Notes: generated by a model not told the origin, from the letters alone. A stretch of 42,879 bases of DNA from Vibrio mexicanus (GCF_001012815.1 NZ_JYJP01000075.1:1-42879); one strand, 5' to 3'. Counted from the stretch's first letter, positions 19,398 through 30,028 are shown. A program made the numbers and translations.

Positions 19398-20472
19398 ATG
19401 TTAGAAATGGTTCGTCGTTGGTATTATCGACGTTTTTCCGATCCACACGCGGTGAGCTTAGTGGCGATTTTGCTATTTGGCTTTATCACCATCTACTTCT
19501 TTGGGCATCTGATCGCGCCATTGCTGGTGGCGATTGTGCTTGCCTACCTACTTGAGTGGCCTGTTGCTCAATTAGTGAAGTGGAAGATGCCTCGAACGTT
19601 GGCCGTTGTACTCGTTATCCTTTCGTTTACTAGCGTGATGATATTAGCGGTATTTGGCTTAGTACCGACCATTTGGCAGCAGGTTGGCAACCTGATCAAC
19701 GACATTCCTAACATGTATGCGGGACTAGAGAGCTTTATCGCGACGATTCCTGAGCGCTATCCGGAGCTGGCAAACTTGCAGATTGTCGAATCCATCGTCA
19801 CTAATGCCAAAAACCAAGCACTCGTGCTCGGTGAAAATGTGCTGAAGGGTTCCGTTGCATCGCTTGTTAGCTTAGCTACCTTGGCAGTTTATCTGATTTT
19901 GGTGCCGTTATTAGTGTTCTTCTTGCTCAAAGACAAGCAAGAGATGATGAGCATGACCAGCGTTTTCTTGCCGCGCAACCGAAAGCTTGCTGACAAAGTA
20001 TGGGTAGAGATGAATGAACAGATCTCTAATTACATTCGCGGTAAAGTGCTGGAGATCCTTATCGTCGGGGGCGTCAGTTACATCACCTTTGCGATTTTAG
20101 ACTTGCGCTATGCGGTGCTACTTGCGGTAGCGGTGGGTTTCTCGGTATTGATTCCTTACATTGGTGCCGCGGCGGTTACAGTTCCTGTTGCGATTGTTGG
20201 CTTGTTCCAATGGGGCTCTCGCCACAATTCTATTGGTTACTCCTAGCCTACGGCATTATTCAGGCGCTTGATGGCAACGTGCTCGTCCTATCTTGTTTTC
20301 TGAAGCTGTAAACTTGCACCCTGTAGCGATTATCGTTTCAGTCTTAGTATTTGGTGGGTTGTGGGGCTTCTGGGGTGTGTTCTTTGCGATTCCACTGGCG
20401 ACTCTAGTTAAAGCGGTTATCAATGCTCTGCCGAGTCACGATGATGATGACCCCATAAATAGAGCAGCTTAG
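19398..20472 (+). CDS. perM: AI-2E family transporter PerM (two frame breaks)
   Basis: A polytopic inner-membrane protein of the AI-2E/PerM family. Most of the protein reads from ATG 19398, with about seven hydrophobic helices, to 20246 where the frame breaks. Restoring one base at the GGGG run near 20216, and another near 20288, extends it through [23 protein letters not shown], a highly conserved family motif, and [20 protein letters not shown] to TAG at 20472. The corrected length is 358 aa, as in homologues. Substrates differ among members and cannot be told from sequence. A strong terminator follows. Confidence 0.85.
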
Positions 20473-20498
20473 CACTATTGTTGCACCATAAGTTTGAG

Positions 20499-20532
20499 AA
20501 GAGCGCTACTTTATCAGTAGCGCTCTTTTTTA
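20499..20532 (+). terminator. Terminator after perM
   Basis: A 12-bp perfect stem (AAGAGCGCTACT and its complement) has a 5-nt loop and a T-run. Confidence 0.88.
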
Positions 20533-20668
20533 TCTGGTCGTCTATGCTGATAAGTAGAAATGATAGTACTAGTATTAAAAGTATAAATTATTGTTAAAGA
20601 TTTAGTGAGTTGTGTCGCTAAGTCAGTCATAAGGTCAATAATACCAACAGTTCTCACCGAGGAAAATT

Positions 20669-22540
20669 ATGAAATTTAGCCAAAAGATTGTGGCTGCTTC
20701 ATCTGCATTGCTGCTTGTCACAGTGTCTTTACTCTCTTTCCAGCAACTCAGCACCGTTAAAAAAGAAGTCGAACTCCTTGTCGACAGCAGTCTGGAAGAG
20801 CTGGTTATTGGGGTAGAAAGTACCGTTTCTTCTGAAATGGAAAGTAATCGGGCGTTCGCTGAGTCCATTACGGATGTGATTGAGTTGGCACCGAGTGACC
20901 AAGACTATGTGAAGCGAGTGCTTGAAACACCGACATTGAAAGGCAGCTTTATTGCCGCAGGTCTGGGTTATGACGCTGATGGTCAATTTATCGAGAATGA
21001 TGATGCATGGGATGCGGATGACAGTTACGACCCTCGTGCTCGCCCTTGGTATAAAGACGCCAAAGCACAAGGTTCAGTGGTCGTGACTAAGCCTTATGCC
21101 GATGCATCAACGGGGAATGTGATTATCTCTATCGGTACACCCGTTCGTGAGAATGGCCGCTTCATTGGTAGTATGTTTTACGACGTAGCATTATCCGGTT
21201 TAGCTGATTTGGTAAACAGTATTGACCTATTTGATGCAGGCTTTCTGTTCATTGTGACCCAAGATGGCATGACCATCGCACACCCAGATGTGAAGAAGAA
21301 TGGCGAATCACTCGGCAGCTACATGCCGGGTGTGTCAATAAGCGAGGGTACTCAGCATGTAGAGATTGATGGCATCGACTCAATTGTAGAGCTACGTAAA
21401 GTGCCTTCTGAGAACTGGTATGTGGGTGCTGTGATCGATAAATCAATAGCCTTCAGTGCGATAGATTCGCTACGCACCAGCTCGATTATCTACACTTTGG
21501 TTGGCGTAATACTGAGTGTAATTGGCTTAACCTTCCTGATTAAAGTGCTTTTGGCTCCACTGCGTGCCCTGAACGAAGCAATCAAAGACGTGGCATCTGG
21601 GCAAGGGGATCTGACTAAGCGCCTCGATACGAACACCGATGCTGAGTTTGCAGAGCTAGCGACAGGATTCAATACCTTTACCGAAACGCTGCAGAATCAA
21701 ATTAAGCAATCAAAAGCGATTGGCGCTGAAATCATGCGCGGCACGGAGATGACGGTATCTGGCGCACAAGAGTCAGCTGAGGCAGTAAGAAGCCAGTTAC
21801 ATGAGCTTGAACAATTGGCAACAGCGATGCATGAAATGGCTGTTACAGCAACGGAAGTAGCTAACAATGCTCAAGGGGCCGCAAGCGCTGCGAACGATGC
21901 TGATCAAGCGACGCAAGAAGGGTCGACTGTTGTAGAGGATACCACCGTATCTATCGACAACTTATCGGCTCGCATCGACCAAGCGGTTGAGGAAGTGCAC
22001 GGTTTAGAATCGGCGACGGCCAATATCGAAACCATCTTGAAGGTAATCAATGACATTGCCGACCAAACTAATCTACTTGCACTTAACGCAGCGATAGAAG
22101 CGGCACGTGCGGGTGAATCAGGGCGCGGTTTTGCGGTGGTTGCCGATGAAGTTCGGACGCTAGCACAGCGAACTCAAGAATCGACGACTGAAATCCGCAG
22201 CATGATCGAACAACTTCAAGCAGGCGCAAGTTCAGTATCTGCGGCAATGGCAGAGAGTAAGAACACGGCGGTTGAAGCGGTTGATAAAGCGCAAGCAGCC
22301 AATATTGCTCTTGAACGGATTCGCAGCTCGATTCAACAGATTTCGGACATGAACCTACAGATTGCTTCAGCGGCTGAAGAGCAAAGTTTGGTTGCAGAAG
22401 AAATTAATAATAATACGGTAAAAATAAAAGATCTTTCGACTCAAGTTTCGGATGCAGCAGAAGCGGCAAATATAGCTATGCAGGTGCAAACGGAGAACGT
22501 TAGAGAGCAAGATGAATTGCTCAATAAGTTTATCGTATAG
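20669..22540 (+). CDS. Methyl-accepting chemotaxis protein with dCache sensor
   Basis: A 623-aa transmembrane chemoreceptor. The first membrane helix is at residues 8-27. The periplasmic double-Cache domain (about 35-270) includes [11 protein letters not shown] (121-131), a signature of amino-acid-type dCache_1 sensors. The second helix is at about 274-296, then a HAMP domain, and the coiled-coil signalling domain with hairpin tip [20 protein letters not shown]. The tip ends [18 protein letters not shown]. There is no C-terminal tethering pentapeptide. The ligand is not determinable with confidence. It is a single-gene unit with GAGG upstream and a terminator behind. Confidence 0.93.
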   Translation: MKFSQKIVAASSALLLVTVSLLSFQQLSTVKKEVELLVDSSLEELVIGVESTVSSEMESNRAFAESITDVIELAPSDQDYVKRVLETPTLKGSFIAAGLGYDADGQFIENDDAWDADDSYDPRARPWYKDAKAQGSVVVTKPYADASTGNVIISIGTPVRENGRFIGSMFYDVALSGLADLVNSIDLFDAGFLFIVTQDGMTIAHPDVKKNGESLGSYMPGVSISEGTQHVEIDGIDSIVELRKVPSENWYVGAVIDKSIAFSAIDSLRTSSIIYTLVGVILSVIGLTFLIKVLLAPLRALNEAIKDVASGQGDLTKRLDTNTDAEFAELATGFNTFTETLQNQIKQSKAIGAEIMRGTEMTVSGAQESAEAVRSQLHELEQLATAMHEMAVTATEVANNAQGAASAANDADQATQEGSTVVEDTTVSIDNLSARIDQAVEEVHGLESATANIETILKVINDIADQTNLLALNAAIEAARAGESGRGFAVVADEVRTLAQRTQESTTEIRSMIEQLQAGASSVSAAMAESKNTAVEAVDKAQAANIALERIRSSIQQISDMNLQIASAAEEQSLVAEEINNNTVKIKDLSTQVSDAAEAANIAMQVQTENVREQDELLNKFIV

Positions 22541-22554
22541 GTCGGACTTGAACG

Positions 22555-22583
22555 AAAAACGCCAGCAAATGCTGGCGTTTTTT
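22555..22583. terminator. Bidirectional terminator between chemoreceptor and AraC regulator
   Basis: The stem AAAAACGCCAGCA with its complement and a 2-nt centre has T-runs in both directions. It lies between convergent genes. Confidence 0.88.
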
Positions 22584-23437
22584 TATTGAATTGGAAGGTT
22601 GATATCGACTTCGAAATATTGCTCATCGGGGTTAACCACTCGATACGAGTCAAATCGAGTTCTGTTGTCTAAGCTATAACCGCTGTTTGGCAGCCAGACG
22701 TTAAAAACGCCTTTGTAGTCATGGGCAATGTCACTTGGATTACCTTTCGCTGTATAGGAGGCAAACTTGCCACCTTTGATAATGCGGGTGTCTGTGGTGA
22801 TGTGGGGCGGTATAACAGTCTCGCTATCTATTTTGATACAAATATCATAAACACAACGACTCTTGTCAGTGATATTTGGGTCGCTGTAACACACATCGAT
22901 TAACTGCGAATCGTCTTTGATAAGACTCTTGTGCTCGTCGATAAACTTAGGCCAGTGAAGCATGAGATCATCATAGTCTCCAATGAAACGTCGGTAGAGC
23001 ACTCGAATGTCTTCTAGGTCTCGAATGACAGCATCTTTATCATAGTATTCAAACTCTTGGTATATGATTTTGCTCCCATCGAAATGGCTGACCAAGTCAA
23101 ACTTTTTCTCTTTTTTGAGTTTTCTAAATTTGGCTGGAGACATCCCGTGATGCTTTGTAAATGCTGAGCTGTAGTTGGACGAGCTGTACCCATAACCTAA
23201 ACCAATATTGGTAATACTGTTGTTGGTATTCGTTCCTAGCACAATGGCACTGTCTTCCATTTTCAATCGTTTGATTAAGGAGTAAATACTCTCGCCAGTA
23301 GACTTTTTAAATAATCGGCTGAAATGAAATTTTGATAAATTGCAATGACTTGCAACTTCTTCTACCCCGAGTTCACTGGTGAGATTGTTGAAAATGTACT
23401 CAATGGCATTGTTGATGGTCTTGTTTGTTATTTCCAT
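22583..23437 (-). CDS. AraC-family regulator with GyrI-like effector domain
   Basis: A 284-aa regulator. Residues about 8-105 are two AraC-type HTH motifs (EEVASHCNLSKFHFSRLFKKSTGESIY, and ITNIGLGYGYSSSNYSSAFTKHHGMSPAKFRK). Residues about 118-284 resemble the GyrI-like small-molecule-binding domain seen in Rob. This domain order, HTH first, is the reverse of siderophore activators such as PchR, YbtA or AlcR. It is divergent from the acylase/importer operon, with a 209-bp shared region holding an operator candidate and a Fur box. I infer that it activates this operon and the receptor gene. The Shine-Dalgarno before ATG 23437 is poor. Confidence 0.88.
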   Translation of the reverse strand: MEITNKTINNAIEYIFNNLTSELGVEEVASHCNLSKFHFSRLFKKSTGESIYSLIKRLKMEDSAIVLGTNTNNSITNIGLGYGYSSSNYSSAFTKHHGMSPAKFRKLKKEKKFDLVSHFDGSKIIYQEFEYYDKDAVIRDLEDIRVLYRRFIGDYDDLMLHWPKFIDEHKSLIKDDSQLIDVCYSDPNITDKSRCVYDICIKIDSETVIPPHITTDTRIIKGGKFASYTAKGNPSDIAHDYKGVFNVWLPNSGYSLDNRTRFDSYRVVNPDEQYFEVDINLPIQ

Positions 23438-23527
23438 ATAAAAATCGTTCGTATATCAATAACTTGTTTCTGTGCGAACTTGATACTTCCACCTAGTACT
23501 CTCACTACCGCTAAAAATTTGGCAGGA

Positions 23528-23550
23528 AAAAGCACAAATTCAGAAGTATG
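23528..23550 (+). promoter_or_regulatory. Candidate AraC-regulator operator upstream of the acylase operon
   Basis: A 23-bp sequence (core GCACAAATTCAGAAGTATG) is repeated without mismatch at 30143-30165 upstream of the TonB receptor gene. It lies 44 bp before the centre of the Fur box. Being at both iron-island promoters, it is the best candidate binding site for the divergent AraC protein. A partly palindromic GTATGAAG/CTTCGTATC overlaps its right side. Confidence 0.65.
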
Positions 23551-23586
23551 AAGAGATAAAACTTCGTATCATCGTTAGTTTGGTAA

Positions 23587-23601
23587 TGATAATGATTATC
23601 A
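23587..23601. promoter_or_regulatory. Fur box of the acylase/importer operon
   Basis: The sequence TGATAATGATTATCA is a perfect 7-1-7 inverted repeat of the Fur consensus. It lies 46 bp upstream of the first ATG of the acylase gene. This implies repression by Fe-Fur. Confidence 0.85.
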
Positions 23602-23646
23602 TATCAAAAAGAAAGGACACAGAGACACCAGTGCTGCGATCATCAA

Positions 23647-26032
23647 ATGGATTCGTTTGTTGTTGAGAATGCCTGCCGGTCGCGTGTCAGGGAATCTTCC
23701 ATACTAGGACTAATAAGCAGCATGACTCAGTTTTCTCAATCTGTTCCAGAGAGCAAAACACTAACCTATGAAAGCCAGGGAAAATTTAACCAAGTAGAGA
23801 TCGTTTGGAGCGACAAAGATGTTCCTCGTATTCAAGCTGATAACTATGAAAGTTTAGGGTTTGGTTACGGCTATGCTCATGCTCGAGATAGGTTGATTGA
23901 GCTCGTTGGGCAGGCAATTGCAATGCGTGGTCAGCGATCGAAATACTATGGATCAGAAGCCTTCTCAACTCTAGGCTTTCTTAAAACGACTAACCTTAAC
24001 TCTGACTTAATGTTCAAGCTTAGGGTTCCCGATGAATGGGTTAAAGAAGAGTATGAAGGATTAAGTCCTGAGACCCAAGATTACATTGCTGGCTATGTAA
24101 ATGGCTTAAATTATTTTGTCGATTGTCTTTCTGAAGCGCAATACCAGCAAGTCGTCGGCCAAGAACCAATGGTTCGGTTTGAGGCTGATGATGTCGTACG
24201 TTTCACCATGCGCTTTGGGGTCATGAAGGAGTTGATTGAGATTGGGCCGCATCTAGTGGACTCAGCCAATTGTACTAATGTCATCTCCTCAAGCGGCAGC
24301 ACTTCTCCTCATAATACGCCAGTTGAAGTCGAAGGGGGCTTTGGTAGCAATGCTTGGGCTTACGGAGGCGATGTGGTTGAAGGTGAAGGAGCTATCTTGG
24401 TGGGTAACCCTCATTCAGCTTGGCAAAGAAATCCGCATCAATTACGTATTTACATGCATCAGTGTCAGTTGACGATTCCGGGTGAGTTGGATGTGGCAGG
24501 CTCCACGTTCTTAGGATTTCCGCTGCCATTGACCGGCTACAATGCTGATGTCTCTTGGAGCATCTTGGATGCTGCCACGGTCACGCCCTACGTCCTGCAA
24601 TTGATGGACGTTAAGTTAGAACATGACTCAATTAAGTACTTGGTGGATGGTGATTATAAATCTGCCAACAAACGCACCATTGAGATTGAAACCTTGCAAG
24701 AATCCGGTGAAATTGTCTCGAAGTCTTTCCAATTTGCACAATCTCACTTAGGGACACTTTTCAAACTGCCTCAGTCACCAAATAAGCCTGCAGCTGGTAC
24801 GCCATCACCAATCCGGGTGAAAGGAATGCCAAAGGGTTGGATCAGTTTTTATCTGCGGCAAAGGCGCGTTCGACTCGAGAGTTTATCGAGCAGATAGAAC
24901 AGCACCGTGGCGTGCTTTGTCAGCTTGTTGTTGCCGACAAACAGGGTGACGTTGGCTATGTGGTAGCAGGTAATGTGCCACCAATCAGCGATGAAGCCAT
25001 GGCCAATGCTCATGTCGGTATAGAAGGGGTTGCGTTTAACGTCTTGGATGGCAGTCAAACAAGAAATTCGTTCCGTGACCAAAACCAGAGGCCACTGCAA
25101 GCGGGCAAGTCTTTCTATCCTAACATTGTCTCTCGCGGCATCATTCACAATACCAACAACAGCTACAAATACAGCGAGTTTGGTCATCAGCAGCCGGACT
25201 ATCCATCGGTGTTTGGTCAGCACAAACAGCAGCGCACATTGGCCGCTGCGCGGCTCGATTATGATCCTCGCTTGATAATGTCCTACAAGCGAATGCAGGA
25301 GATCAGTTCGAACGGCAAGATTAGTGCAAAGCAGGCGCTCGAAGTGGTCTTTGATAACCGTAACTACGCGGCTGAAACGTTTCTTGATTGGATTTTGACG
25401 TTAGAGCCAACTGATTGCACAACCTCTATCAAGCAGGCATTTCAAGTGTTGGCGAGCTGGGATCGCAGAAACAACTCAGACAGTCGTGGAGCGCTATTGT
25501 TTCACCAGTTATGGGGTAAGTTGGTTCGGGCCAAGCTCGTTAAGGTGACAGGGTTTGGTGACCCGGAAGTGGACTCTCAAATTTCATTCACACCTTCAAG
25601 CCAGAAAGCGATATTGGCAGCACTGGAACAGTCAGTGACAGAGTTAGAACAACTGGGCTTTGCGCTTGATTCTGAATGGGGGAGCGTCCTTTATCAGACA
25701 GCAGATAATCATCGAATAGCCATGCACGGCGGATCTTATGAGCAAGGTATTCTCAACGGAGAAATGCCCGCAGAGTTAACCCGCGACGGTTTTTCCTACA
25801 TCTTATTTGGCACTGCTACCTTCAGTTAACCCAGTGGCAAGATGGAGAGGTTTGCCCGCAGGTCTTATTGGCGCATGGTCAGCGCGATGGGATTGATTCC
25901 AAGGCACGCACATGTCAGTTACAAATGTTCCTCAATAAAGAGCTTTACCCCATACCTTACAGGCCACAGGAGTGGGAGAGCGCCAGTATTGCCAATAGAG
26001 TTACGATCACGGCAAATGAGCTAGTTCTCTAA
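23647..26032 (+). CDS. Penicillin-acylase family Ntn hydrolase (two frame breaks)
   Basis: A member of the penicillin acylase/PvdQ family, which cleaves amide-linked acyl groups after autocatalytic processing. The alpha-chain pattern GFGYGYAHARDRLIEL is near residue 71. The spacer ends at EVEGG, and the predicted N-terminal nucleophile Ser (24346-24348) starts the beta chain in GSNAWAYGG. The frame breaks near 24838 (one T missing; KGLDQFLSAAKARS continues) and near 25817. Corrected, it reads through LQLTQWQDGEVCPQVLLAHG to TAA 26032, about 795 aa. No signal peptide is seen from ATG 23647 or from the alternative ATG 23722, so it is probably cytoplasmic, unlike PvdQ. It is the first gene of a Fur-boxed siderophore-import operon; the substrate is likely an acyl-amide of a siderophore. 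Confidence 0.82.
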
Positions 26033-26088
26033 TCTATTCCAACTCACTCGTTATGTTTAACGTATTTACTTATGAGTTTAAATTATTG

Positions 26089-27009
26089 ATGAAAAAGATA
26101 ATCTTAACTTTGGCCGCCTTGCTTACTGCGGCTACTTCAGCAAGCGTACTTGCTTGGCCCAAGAGTTTTGTTAATGCCGATGGCAGCACGACAACGATCC
26201 CAGCCAAGCCAGTAAGGGTGTTGTCGACCTCCGTCACGGTGACTGGGACCTTGCTGGCTATTGATGCGCCTTTGATTGCAACAGCGACAGATACGACGGG
26301 AGGATTTTTTGGACAATGGCAGTCAGTTGCGGATCAACGCTCGGTAAAGAAACTATGGCCAGCAGGCAGTGTAAATCTTGAGTCTGCTTACCTTGAACAG
26401 CCTGATCTGATTGTTGTATCAAAATCCGGTGCCGACTCTGCGCGTAATCAGGTTAAAGAATTTCAGTCTATTGCTCCAACCATTATCGTCGACTACAGCA
26501 CTCAGTCATGGCAGGAACTTGCTAAGCAATTGGGACAAGCTCTGGGCAATGAGCTGCATGTTGAAAAGACGGTCGCTGATTTTGATCAGTTAGTGGCAGA
26601 TGCTAAGGATCAATTAGACTTGCCTGACGGTAGGGTCAACATTATTAGCTACCACGGTCCGGGCGTAACCAATGCGGTGGCAAAATCCGAAGGGGCTCAT
26701 GCGCTGTTACTTTCTGATTTGGGTTTTGAAATCGAATCATCGGATGATAGTTGGCATACCGGTCCAATCTTTCATAGCGACTTTGTGCTGGTTAACTATG
26801 AAAAGCTGACTGAGCTTAGCGCTGAAACGAGCTTTCTGATTGAGGCGTCAGACGAACGAGCGCAGAGTTTGATGTCTGATGTTGTACTGAAAAACTTACC
26901 TTCAGTGAAAAACAAGCAAGTGTATGGTCTAGGTGAGAACACTTTCAGAGTGGATCTTTATAGCTCCAGAGAGATCGTCAAGAATATGCTTGCGCGATTT
27001 GGTCGTTAG
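26089..27009 (+). CDS. fepB: FepB-like ferric-siderophore periplasmic binding protein
   Basis: The ATG at 26089 gives a Sec signal, MKKIILTLAALLTAATSASVLA, and a mature protein of about 284 aa. The sequence resembles E. coli FepB along its length. Examples are VTGTLLAIDAPLIATA, YSTQSWQELAKQLGQALG, and the end LPSVKNKQVYGLGENTFRVDLYS. It should bind ferric catecholate siderophore in the periplasm and deliver it to the FepDG permease encoded next. It follows the acylase by 56 bp. The assignment to the enterobactin class is from remembered similarity, not a search. Confidence 0.8.
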   Translation: MKKIILTLAALLTAATSASVLAWPKSFVNADGSTTTIPAKPVRVLSTSVTVTGTLLAIDAPLIATATDTTGGFFGQWQSVADQRSVKKLWPAGSVNLESAYLEQPDLIVVSKSGADSARNQVKEFQSIAPTIIVDYSTQSWQELAKQLGQALGNELHVEKTVADFDQLVADAKDQLDLPDGRVNIISYHGPGVTNAVAKSEGAHALLLSDLGFEIESSDDSWHTGPIFHSDFVLVNYEKLTELSAETSFLIEASDERAQSLMSDVVLKNLPSVKNKQVYGLGENTFRVDLYSSREIVKNMLARFGR

Positions 27010-27036
27010 GATGTCAGAAGTAGCATTGCGATTGAA

Positions 27037-28050
27037 ATGACTCAACTAGTTCATCCCGTTACTCGAAGAAACAAGCGACAAATAAACCTTGTTTTGATGG
27101 CTGCCTTGATCAGTTTGCCAGTGTTAATGCTCATTAGCATATTCGTTGGCTCGCGAGATATTGCAGTGGCAACAACATTAGAAGCGCTGACTCACTTTGA
27201 TGCAACCAACTCTCAGCATCTCATTGTTCACCACTTGCGGATTCCAAGAACCTTGTTAGCAGTGATTGTGGGCGCAGCACTTGGCGTGTCGGGTATCATC
27301 ATGCAAGCGCTCACTCGAAACCCATTAGCTGATCCCGGCATCCTCGGTGTGAATGCTGGAGCGATGACCATTATCGTACTGGGCATTTCTCTATTCGGGC
27401 TGACAAGCTTAGCCACTTATGTGTGGTTGGGATTGTTAGGGGCAGCGATCACTGGGTTTATGGTCTACCTTATTGCCGGCAAAGGGCGAAAGGTCGATGC
27501 GGTTAGGGTTGTCCTATCCGGTACGGCATTAACAATAATGCTTTTGGCGATCACTAGCCTAATCACCATCAATAGTCACCAAGAAGTGTTTCATCAATAT
27601 CGCCATTGGTCGGTTGGGTCACTGCAAGGGCGGGGGTATGACGTGTTGGATCCCGTTTCGTTATTTATTGGGGTAGGGCTGCTGCTGTCATTAGCATTAG
27701 CTAAGCCGCTAGATTCGATTGTATTAGGCTTTGAAAAAGGCCTAACACTGGGCGTTAATCCTGCGTTTGTTTGGGCGGGGTCATTCATTGTTGTGACAAT
27801 ATTGGCGGGCAGTGCTACGGCGGCGGCGGGCCCTATTAGCTTTCTGGGTCTGACGGCGCCTCATATTACCAAGTTAATCGTTGGCACTGACCATAAAAAA
27901 CTTCTACCTGCCTGCATGTTGATTTCAGCTTTATTGCTTCTTATCGCCGATATATTGGGCCGTGTCATCGGTTATCCAGATGAGATAAGCGCTGGCATCA
28001 TGGTGGCACTCATTGGTGGCCCGTTCTTTTTGTACTTAATTAGGCGTTAG
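27037..28050 (+). CDS. fepD: FepD-like FecCD-family permease
   Basis: A 337-aa FecCD/BtuC-type permease with about nine to ten membrane helices. Family motifs are RIPRTLLAVIVGAALGVSGIIMQALTRNPLADPGILGVNAGA (about residues 67-108), GPISFLGLTAPH near residue 264, and LIADILGRVIGYPDEISAGIM near the end. It forms a heterodimeric channel with the next gene product for the ferric siderophore. It lies 27 bp after fepB and 1 bp before fepG. Confidence 0.87.
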   Translation: MTQLVHPVTRRNKRQINLVLMAALISLPVLMLISIFVGSRDIAVATTLEALTHFDATNSQHLIVHHLRIPRTLLAVIVGAALGVSGIIMQALTRNPLADPGILGVNAGAMTIIVLGISLFGLTSLATYVWLGLLGAAITGFMVYLIAGKGRKVDAVRVVLSGTALTIMLLAITSLITINSHQEVFHQYRHWSVGSLQGRGYDVLDPVSLFIGVGLLLSLALAKPLDSIVLGFEKGLTLGVNPAFVWAGSFIVVTILAGSATAAAGPISFLGLTAPHITKLIVGTDHKKLLPACMLISALLLLIADILGRVIGYPDEISAGIMVALIGGPFFLYLIRR

Positions 28051-28051
28051 T

Positions 28052-29110
28052 GTGTTTACCGTTACTAAAGTGCTTTCCTCTCGACATTTGTACGCCTTGC
28101 GATGGAAATCAGCGTCGGTTGTCGTCAATGTAAAAAATGTATCGATTGCAGCGATCATGGCTTTGAGTTTGTGCGCGCTTACTGTGTTTGCGCTTAGCGT
28201 GGGGAAACTACCGATGACCGTTCATCAGGTGTTGGAGATTCTATTGTCTTCAGAGCGAGCTGAGGCAGGCTTTCACGCCAAGATATTGTGGGATATCCGT
28301 TTGCCGAGAGTGATTACTGCGGTGTTTGCAGGCGCTGCACTCGGAGTTTCTGGCGCGATTTTCCAATCGATTTCTCGCAATCCATTAGGATCTCCCGACA
28401 TTATTGGCTTTACCTCAGGAGCCGCAGCTGGCGCACTCATCCAAATCATCTATTTTGCTGGTGGTTCTCTTCAAATTGCGATGGGAGCAATAGTCGGCGG
28501 GCTAGCAACCGCTGCCGTTGTGTTGGTTCTGTCCTATCAAGGCGGCACGATTAAGCGGCAAAACCTGGTGTTAACCGGTATCGGTGTCGGTGCGATACTC
28601 AGTGCATTTAATGGCTTGTTGCTGGTGAAAGGAGAGATAGATAGCGCGATTACAGGCAACTTATGGCTTGCGGGTTCACTGCATGCCAGAACGTGGGATC
28701 ACGCACTTGCCGTGTTCGCTGGCGTAGCTCTGCTGTTGCCGCTCGCTAAGCTATTTACAGCGGCAATGGCCGGATTAGAGCTTGGGGAGTTGCGGGCTCA
28801 GTCGGTAGGCATTCGGGTATTAAAATTGCGCCTGATGATGACGTTGATTGGTGTTGCACTTGCTGCGTTAGCGACGGCCGCAACTGGGCCCATCGCGTTT
28901 ATCGCTCTAGCGGCCCCGCAACTGATGGTTCGATTAAGAAACACCGCAAACTTACCGATTGTATCTTCAGCTTTGATGGGCGCGCTGATACTGCTTATCG
29001 CTGACCTTACGACTCAACTGATACCAATAGATGTGAACTTACCGATAGGAAGAGTGTGCGGAATCATCGGCGGGTTTTACTTACTTTGGCTTATCACCCG
29101 AAGCCGATAA
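28052..29110 (+). CDS. fepG: FepG-like FecCD-family permease
   Basis: A 352-aa FecCD-family permease starting at GTG 28052, one base after the fepD stop, so translational coupling is likely. It carries a hydrophilic N-terminal extension of about 30 residues before the first helix. Key motifs are RLPRVITAVFAGAALGVSGAIFQSISRNPLGSPDIIGFTSGA and GPIAFIALAAPQL. The phrase NPLGSPDIIGF matches the FepG subtype, whereas the preceding gene has the FepD-type NPLADPGILG. Confidence 0.85.
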   Translation: MFTVTKVLSSRHLYALRWKSASVVVNVKNVSIAAIMALSLCALTVFALSVGKLPMTVHQVLEILLSSERAEAGFHAKILWDIRLPRVITAVFAGAALGVSGAIFQSISRNPLGSPDIIGFTSGAAAGALIQIIYFAGGSLQIAMGAIVGGLATAAVVLVLSYQGGTIKRQNLVLTGIGVGAILSAFNGLLLVKGEIDSAITGNLWLAGSLHARTWDHALAVFAGVALLLPLAKLFTAAMAGLELGELRAQSVGIRVLKLRLMMTLIGVALAALATAATGPIAFIALAAPQLMVRLRNTANLPIVSSALMGALILLIADLTTQLIPIDVNLPIGRVCGIIGGFYLLWLITRSR

Positions 29111-29145
29111 CTCAGTAACTTTTTACGACTACTTTGGATGCTGTA

Positions 29146-29952
29146 ATGGATGGACACCCAACGCTGAGCGCTGAAAACCTCACGCTAGGATATGGCTCAA
29201 AAATCATATGTGAATCGCTCGATGTGACAATACCAACAGGGCAATTAACGGTTATCGTTGGGCCGAATGGGTGCGGAAAGTCGACGCTGCTAAAGAGTCT
29301 ATGCCGCTTGCTTAAGCCCAAGCAGGGGAATGTTGTTCTCAACGGCAAACCGATCCTGAGCATGCCAAGCAAAGAGGTGGCAAAACTGCTTGGTTTCTTA
29401 CCTCAAAGCTCGCCGACTCCGGAACGAGTGACGGTTGAAGAATTGGTGTCACGAGGTCGTCATGCACATCAAGGGCTGTTTAGCCAGTGGAGCATTGAAG
29501 ACGAACAAGCGGTAAAACAGGCGATGCAAGTGACTCGTGTTGAAGAGCTTTCCGAGAATACGGTTGATGCTTTGTCTGGCGGGCAGAGACAGCGTGTCTG
29601 GATTGCGATGTTGCTAGCTCAGCAAACGCCAATCCTGATGTTAGATGAACCCACGACCTACTTAGATATTTCCCACCAACTTGAGTTGCTTGAGTTGTTT
29701 AAGAAGCTTAAACAGCAATTAGGTAACACCGTTGTTGCTGTGTTGCATGATTTGAACCAAGCTTGCCGTTACGCTGATAACCTGATTGTGTTAAGTGGTG
29801 GAAAAATTGTTGCTCAAGGCTCACCGGAAGAGTTAATGACTGAATCTTTGGTTAACCAAGTATTCGGCTTGGATAGTGTCATTGTCCCAGACCCAGTGAC
29901 AGGTTCACCAATGATTGTGCCCAAAGCCCCCCTGATCCCTGATGTTGTCTGA
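29146..29952 (+). CDS. fepC: FepC-like ferric-siderophore ABC ATPase
   Basis: An ATP-binding subunit of about 268 aa. Walker A is GPNGCGKST, the signature LSGGQRQR, Walker B ILMLDEPTT and the H-loop VLHDLNQACRYA. Segments such as ENLTLGYGSKII, PKQGNVVLNGKPI and DPVTGSPMIVPK resemble E. coli FepC closely. The ATG at 29146 is preferred to an upstream in-frame TTG (29134), but neither has a strong Shine-Dalgarno. It is the last gene of the operon, with a terminator 80 bp downstream. Confidence 0.85.
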   Translation: MDGHPTLSAENLTLGYGSKIICESLDVTIPTGQLTVIVGPNGCGKSTLLKSLCRLLKPKQGNVVLNGKPILSMPSKEVAKLLGFLPQSSPTPERVTVEELVSRGRHAHQGLFSQWSIEDEQAVKQAMQVTRVEELSENTVDALSGGQRQRVWIAMLLAQQTPILMLDEPTTYLDISHQLELLELFKKLKQQLGNTVVAVLHDLNQACRYADNLIVLSGGKIVAQGSPEELMTESLVNQVFGLDSVIVPDPVTGSPMIVPKAPLIPDVV

Positions 29953-30028
29953 GCTTAGTTAAGTTTCTCTTAAGCCCTTTGGCTTTATAGTAGTTATTAA
30001 ACCTCCTGAACTTATAGAAACCTTAGTT

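Noticed and set aside
23647..26032. Acylase as two separate proteins
   Set aside because: Ntn acylases are made as one precursor and self-cleave. The frame break is far downstream of the Gly-Ser cleavage site, so two genes would not give working subunits.
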